Below are positions 35,165 through 37,876 of a stretch of 37,876 nucleotides of DNA, piece by piece (the first letter of the stretch is position 1; every line of letters starts with the position of its first letter). A program made the position numbers and the translations under genes. The notes under the pieces were generated by a model, which saw only the letters and a list, made by a program, of their open reading frames with translations, was not told the origin of the DNA and did no database searches. Source of the stretch: Streptomyces sp. sk2.1 (GTDB lineage Bacteria; Actinomycetota; Actinomycetes; Streptomycetales; Streptomycetaceae); the NCBI RefSeq assembly GCF_008120935.1, contig NZ_RDBO01000067.1, positions 24,682 through 62,557 on the forward strand, written 5' to 3'.

Positions 35165-35404
35165 CCTGCAATGGGGCCGCTGGCCTCCGGGCCCGGCATG
35201 ACTGTGTCCCCCTGTCGAAGGCATGACCTGGAGGGGGTGGTGTCACCGGGCCCGGGAGGTGTCGTCGGAGACGCTGATGAGAGGTCCGGCCACCGTCCGG
35301 TCCGGCGCAACGCCGGACAGCTCGCGGGCGACAGGTCTGCATAACGTGGATGCGCGTGTACGACACCGATGCCGAGGCCGGCACGCTCAATTCCCTGAAA
35401 GGGC
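35165..35404 (+). ncRNA. Conserved leader of IS110 copy B, candidate bridge (seeker) RNA
   Basis: Counterpart of the copy-A leader. The long stem CCTCCGGGCCCGG / CCGGGCCCGGGAGG is retained exactly (about 35184-35196 and 35245-35258). The hairpin GTCCGGC-GCAAC-GCCGGAC (35300-35318) is retained with a change only in the loop. Differences from copy A concentrate in the loop between the long stem's arms, including ATGAC at 35198-35202 and 35223-35227 where copy A has ATGGC twice. Conserved stems and variable loops suggest a structured RNA. Confidence 0.5.
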
Positions 35405-35407
35405 TCG

Positions 35408-36620
35408 ATGTTCGACACCGAAGACGTGGGCGTGTTTCTCGGCCTGGACGTCGGAAAGACAACCCACCACGGCCACGGACTCACCCCGGCCGGGAAGAAA
35501 GCCTTCGACAAGCAGCTACCCAACACCGAGCCCAAGCTCCGCGAGCTGTTCGCGAAACTCCAGGCCAAGCACGGGACGGTGCTGGTCGTGGTCGACCAGC
35601 CGGCCTCGATCGGGGCCCTGCCGCTGGCGGTCGCAAAAGACATGGGCTGCCCGATCGCCTACCTTCCCGGCCTGACGATGCGACGGATCGCCGACCTGTA
35701 TCCCGGTGAGGCCAAGACCGACGCCAGGGACGCGTTCATCATCACGGACGCGTCCCGCGCGATGCCCCACACGTTGCGGGCGATCGATAGCGAGGACGAG
35801 ACGATCGCCGAGCTGGAGATGATCGTCGGCTTCGACGACGACCTGGCCAGGGAAGCGACCAGGGTCGCGAACCGGCTGCACGGGCTGCTGACCCAGATCC
35901 ACCCGTCGTTGGAACGGGTGCTGGGGCCCAGGTTGCAGCACCCGGCGGTGCTGGCCTTGCTGGAACGGTTCGGTTCACCGGCCCAGATCCGCAAGGCCGG
36001 CAGGCGCCGCCTGGTCACCCTGTTACGGCCGAAGGCTCCGAGGATGGCCGAGCGGCTGGTCGAGGACATCTTCACCGCGCTGGACGAACAGAGCGTGGTG
36101 GTGCCCGGAACCGACGCGGCCGCACTGATCGTCCCGAGCCTCGCCGGATCCCTCGCCGCCGTCCTCGACCAGCGCAAACTCCTGGCCGGGCGGATCGAAG
36201 AACTCCTGGATGACCACCCTCTTTCCAAGGTCCTGACAAGGTCCTGACCTCGGTGCCGGGCATCGGAGTCAGGACCGGCGCACGAATCCTGATCGAGGTC
36301 GGCGACGGCAGCACCTTCCCCACCGCAGGCCACCTCGCCGCCTACGCCGGACTCGCCCCAGCGACCCGCAGTTCCGGATCATCGATCCGCGGCGAACAGC
36401 CCTCCCGCAGAGGAAATAAGCAGCTCAAACGGGCCTTCTTCCTCTCCGCGTTCGCCGCCCTGGGAGACCCCGCGTCCAGGACCTACTACGACAGAAGATC
36501 GCCCAGGGTAAGCACCACGCCCAGGCCCTGCTCTGCCTCGCCCGACGTAGGGCCGACGTCCTCTTCGCAATGCTCCGCGACGGAACCTTCCACGAGTCCC
36601 GGCCCACTGCAGTGGCATGA
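35408..36620 (+). pseudogene. IS110-family transposase with two frameshifts (copy B)
   Basis: The first 274 or so codons hold the RuvC-like DEDD domain: GLDVGKTTHHGH, VVVDQPASIGALPLAV and KTDARDAFIITDASR. After an 11-base tandem duplication at 36227-36248 the frame stops at 36245-36247. It continues in another frame with SVPGIGVRTGARILIEVGDG, HLAAYAGLAPATRSSGSS (the serine region used in IS110 catalysis) and RRGNKQLKRAFFLSAFAAL. Near 36492 one base is missing (YYDRR in place of YYDRKIAQGKHHAQAL); restoring it gives DVLFAMLRDGTFHESRP to TGA at 36618-36620. Corrected length is about 400 residues, normal for the family. The damage looks recent. Confidence 0.85.
36227..36248 (+). repeat. 11-bp tandem duplication in the IS110 transposase
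   Basis: AAGGTCCTGAC at 36227-36237 is repeated immediately at 36238-36248. Removing one copy restores the reading frame through LSKVLTSVPGIG. Confidence 0.9.
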
Positions 36621-36626
36621 GACCGC

Positions 36627-36962
36627 TCACGACTCGCGCTGCATGGATGTCGAGAGGGGCGACTCGCAGTCGAACTCGAAAGTCTCTACGACGGCGTCAG
36701 CGGGGAACTCCGGGTGGTCGTGCCAGATTCCAGCCAAGGCGACCAGCAGGTTCCACGAGGCGGTTGCATGCAGCTCCGTCTCCCCTGAGCGCTCAGCCGG
36801 AGAGTTTCGGTGGAAGATCACCGCCGCGATCTGTTTGTTCGCGGCCAGGCGCAGGGCTGCGGCCGCGCGGCGGGCTTCGCCTTGAAGCGGAGCGGTTTCG
36901 GAGATGCGTGCCGACACGAAGCCGACCAGCCGCGCGACCTGGTCCCCAGTGATCCGTTCCAC
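36627..36962 (-). CDS. Conserved hypothetical protein (111 residues)
   Basis: A small cytoplasmic protein with helical segments DQVARLVGFVSARI and GEARRAAAALRLAANKQIAA, then FHRNSPAERSGETELHATAS and an acidic end. The start is GTG at 36962, preceded by AGGGGG with a 5-base gap; the overlapping ATG at 36966 is in another frame. No function is recognised. Its stop lies 7 bases from the IS110 copy-B transposase stop on the other strand, so the IS abuts its 3' end and may have altered the last residues. Its length and coding quality suggest it is still whole. Confidence 0.65.
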   Translation of the reverse strand: MERITGDQVARLVGFVSARISETAPLQGEARRAAAALRLAANKQIAAVIFHRNSPAERSGETELHATASWNLLVALAGIWHDHPEFPADAVVETFEFDCESPLSTSMQRES

Positions 36963-37100
36963 TCATACCCCCTGCGGCTAGCAACCCTACTCACCTGCGA
37001 CGGCGCCAACTATCGCACCGGGCTGACACCACCACGGGCGACGAGGGCCCAGACAGCTTGACCCAAAAATAGGGGCACCCTCCAGACCTACGTACGCCCG

Positions 37101-37136
37101 CCTGCGACTGCCCCACTACGCCGGGGCAGTCGCAGG
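37101..37136 (-). terminator. Strong hairpin terminator after the two-helix membrane protein
   Basis: CCTGCGACTGCCCC (37101-37114) and GGGGCAGTCGCAGG (37123-37136) form a perfect 14-bp stem with an 8-base loop, starting 6 bases downstream of the leftward stop at 37143. Confidence 0.85.
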
Positions 37137-37142
37137 GACGCC

Positions 37143-37553
37143 TCATATCGCGGTGGTTTGCGGCCCGGTCCGGCGGCCTCTGTTGGACACCACGGCGCAG
37201 ACCGCGAAGGTCACGCCGAACAGACCGAAGATGATCGCCAAGTTGCCCTTCGCCTGGATGCCGGCCCGCCGTGCTGCAGTCTCCCTTTCCCAGAGCGCCG
37301 CACCCTGTTGATTGGCCGACTGGTACTCGAAGAGGCACTTCATGTCCGCCTGAGTGGGTGCGGCGTCGCGATCAGCGCGGCAGTTGGAGTCCGCGTAAAG
37401 AGTCAACGCTCCGCTGGCGCCACCCAGTGGCTCATCAGCCACCTTGGAGGCCGCGTCCAACGCGACCGCCGACAGGATCACCGCCGTGATCATGCTGATC
37501 ATGGCCACGACGATGCACAAGACAGTTCCGGCACTACGCCCTTGGGATGTCAT
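37143..37553 (-). CDS. Small membrane protein with two transmembrane helices
   Basis: 136 residues from ATG 37553 (MTSQGRSAGTVLCIVVAMIS). The first helix covers about residues 8-32. An extracytoplasmic loop of about 60 residues has two Cys (CRAD and MKCLFEY) that could form a disulfide. The second helix is near the C-terminus (NLAIIFGLFGVTFAVCAVVS), followed by a basic tail. No family is recognised. The frame is open to GTG 37595, but the preceding residues are less hydrophobic and atypical. A strong terminator follows directly. Confidence 0.68.
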   Translation of the reverse strand: MTSQGRSAGTVLCIVVAMISMITAVILSAVALDAASKVADEPLGGASGALTLYADSNCRADRDAAPTQADMKCLFEYQSANQQGAALWERETAARRAGIQAKGNLAIIFGLFGVTFAVCAVVSNRGRRTGPQTTAI

Positions 37554-37595
37554 GCCCTGGAGAGTAACGACACGCGTGAACCACCGCCCCACCAA

Positions 37596-37876
37596 CCGAA
37601 CTTACTGAGCAGTTCGCCGGATGCACCCGACTCGTCCCTGCCGGCGCCACGCCCTGCCGGGCACCTCATCAGCTCCAGGCACGGGCATCGGACGCGGGCG
37701 GGTGCCTCCCGAACTGCTGCCGAAACGCTGCTCCACGACGTGAACAGAGCCAGGCGGGCGACGGTGACATGCGGCGGGGGCGCAGCGCGGGCCGGGTCCC
37801 GGAGCAGTCCGGTCGGTCGACGACCCCGCGCGAAACCCCGGCCCCCCGTCCTGCGGCTGGCCCCGGCACCGCCCCG
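37596..37876. other. Right-edge stretch without a recognisable gene
   Basis: About 280 bases of high-GC sequence. Short frames exist on both strands, but none has a Shine-Dalgarno, a domain pattern or consistent coding character. It may hold the promoter of the leftward small membrane protein near its left end. Confidence 0.4.

Larger units (their letters stand above)
35146..36626 (+). mobile_element. IS110-family element, copy B, nearly full length
   Basis: An element of about 1.48 kb: noncoding leader (35146-35407) and a DEDD/serine transposase gene ending at 36620, 7 bases from the end of the next, opposite gene. The left end is inferred from the limit of similarity with copy A and from the break in the HNH fragment. 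The right end is inferred from the transposase stop. IS110 elements lack clear terminal repeats, so exact ends are uncertain. Confidence 0.78.

Noticed and set aside
1..37876. Possible CRISPR array
   Set aside because: No regular short repeats with unique spacers were seen; the repeats found are isolated pairs.

Overview
The window is high-GC actinobacterial DNA and almost certainly Streptomyces. The evidence is the strong GC bias at third codon positions, frequent GTG/TTG starts, many regulators of typical Streptomyces type (WYL, MmyB-like XRE, LysR), and several Streptomyces-type insertion-sequence remnants. No rRNA, tRNA or CRISPR array is seen.

Left part (1-12.9 kb, minus strand): the upstream end of a nonribosomal peptide synthetase cluster. 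Transcription runs right to left: an MFS exporter, then a 3280-residue trimodular NRPS (starter A-T, C-A-T, C-A-T-E-like), then a second NRPS whose start overlaps the first one's stop (ATGA) and which runs off the window. Binding-pocket residues read by hand suggest an Asn/Asp-like residue, an unassigned residue, and glycine. The terminal epimerization-like domain follows the glycine module and has lost the second His of its HHxxxD motif.

Middle (13.3-25.6 kb): a truncated IS110-family element and a VOC-protein fragment; a divergent epoxide hydrolase/WYL regulator pair; YdeI-like and pyridoxamine-phosphate-oxidase-like genes; then a minus-strand recombinase element at about 18.65-22.9 kb. That element holds a canonical tyrosine recombinase, a nitrilase-superfamily gene coupled to it by ATGA, a small XRE regulator, and a second recombinase with an N-terminal zinc ribbon, coupled to the regulator by ATGA. 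A divergent MFS exporter/MmyB-type regulator pair with palindromic operator candidates follows.

Right part (25.6-37.9 kb): a graveyard of decayed genes (luciferase-like monooxygenase, metallo-beta-lactamase-fold protein, IS5-like and IS3-like fragments, HNH nuclease fragment) mixed with apparently intact genes: an SDR/LysR pair, a DinB-like protein, a lipoprotein, an LtrA-like membrane protein and small unknowns. A 5'-truncated SpoIIE-type phosphatase and a second IS110-family element, nearly full length but frameshifted, also lie here.

Most interesting signals: the two IS110 elements share a conserved noncoding leader of about 260 bases. It has a long stem, a second hairpin, and a pair of internal direct repeats (ATGGC in one copy, ATGAC in the other) that change together. 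This is what a bridge (seeker) RNA would look like. The nitrilase carried inside a recombinase operon and the defective epimerase after a glycine module are the next most notable.
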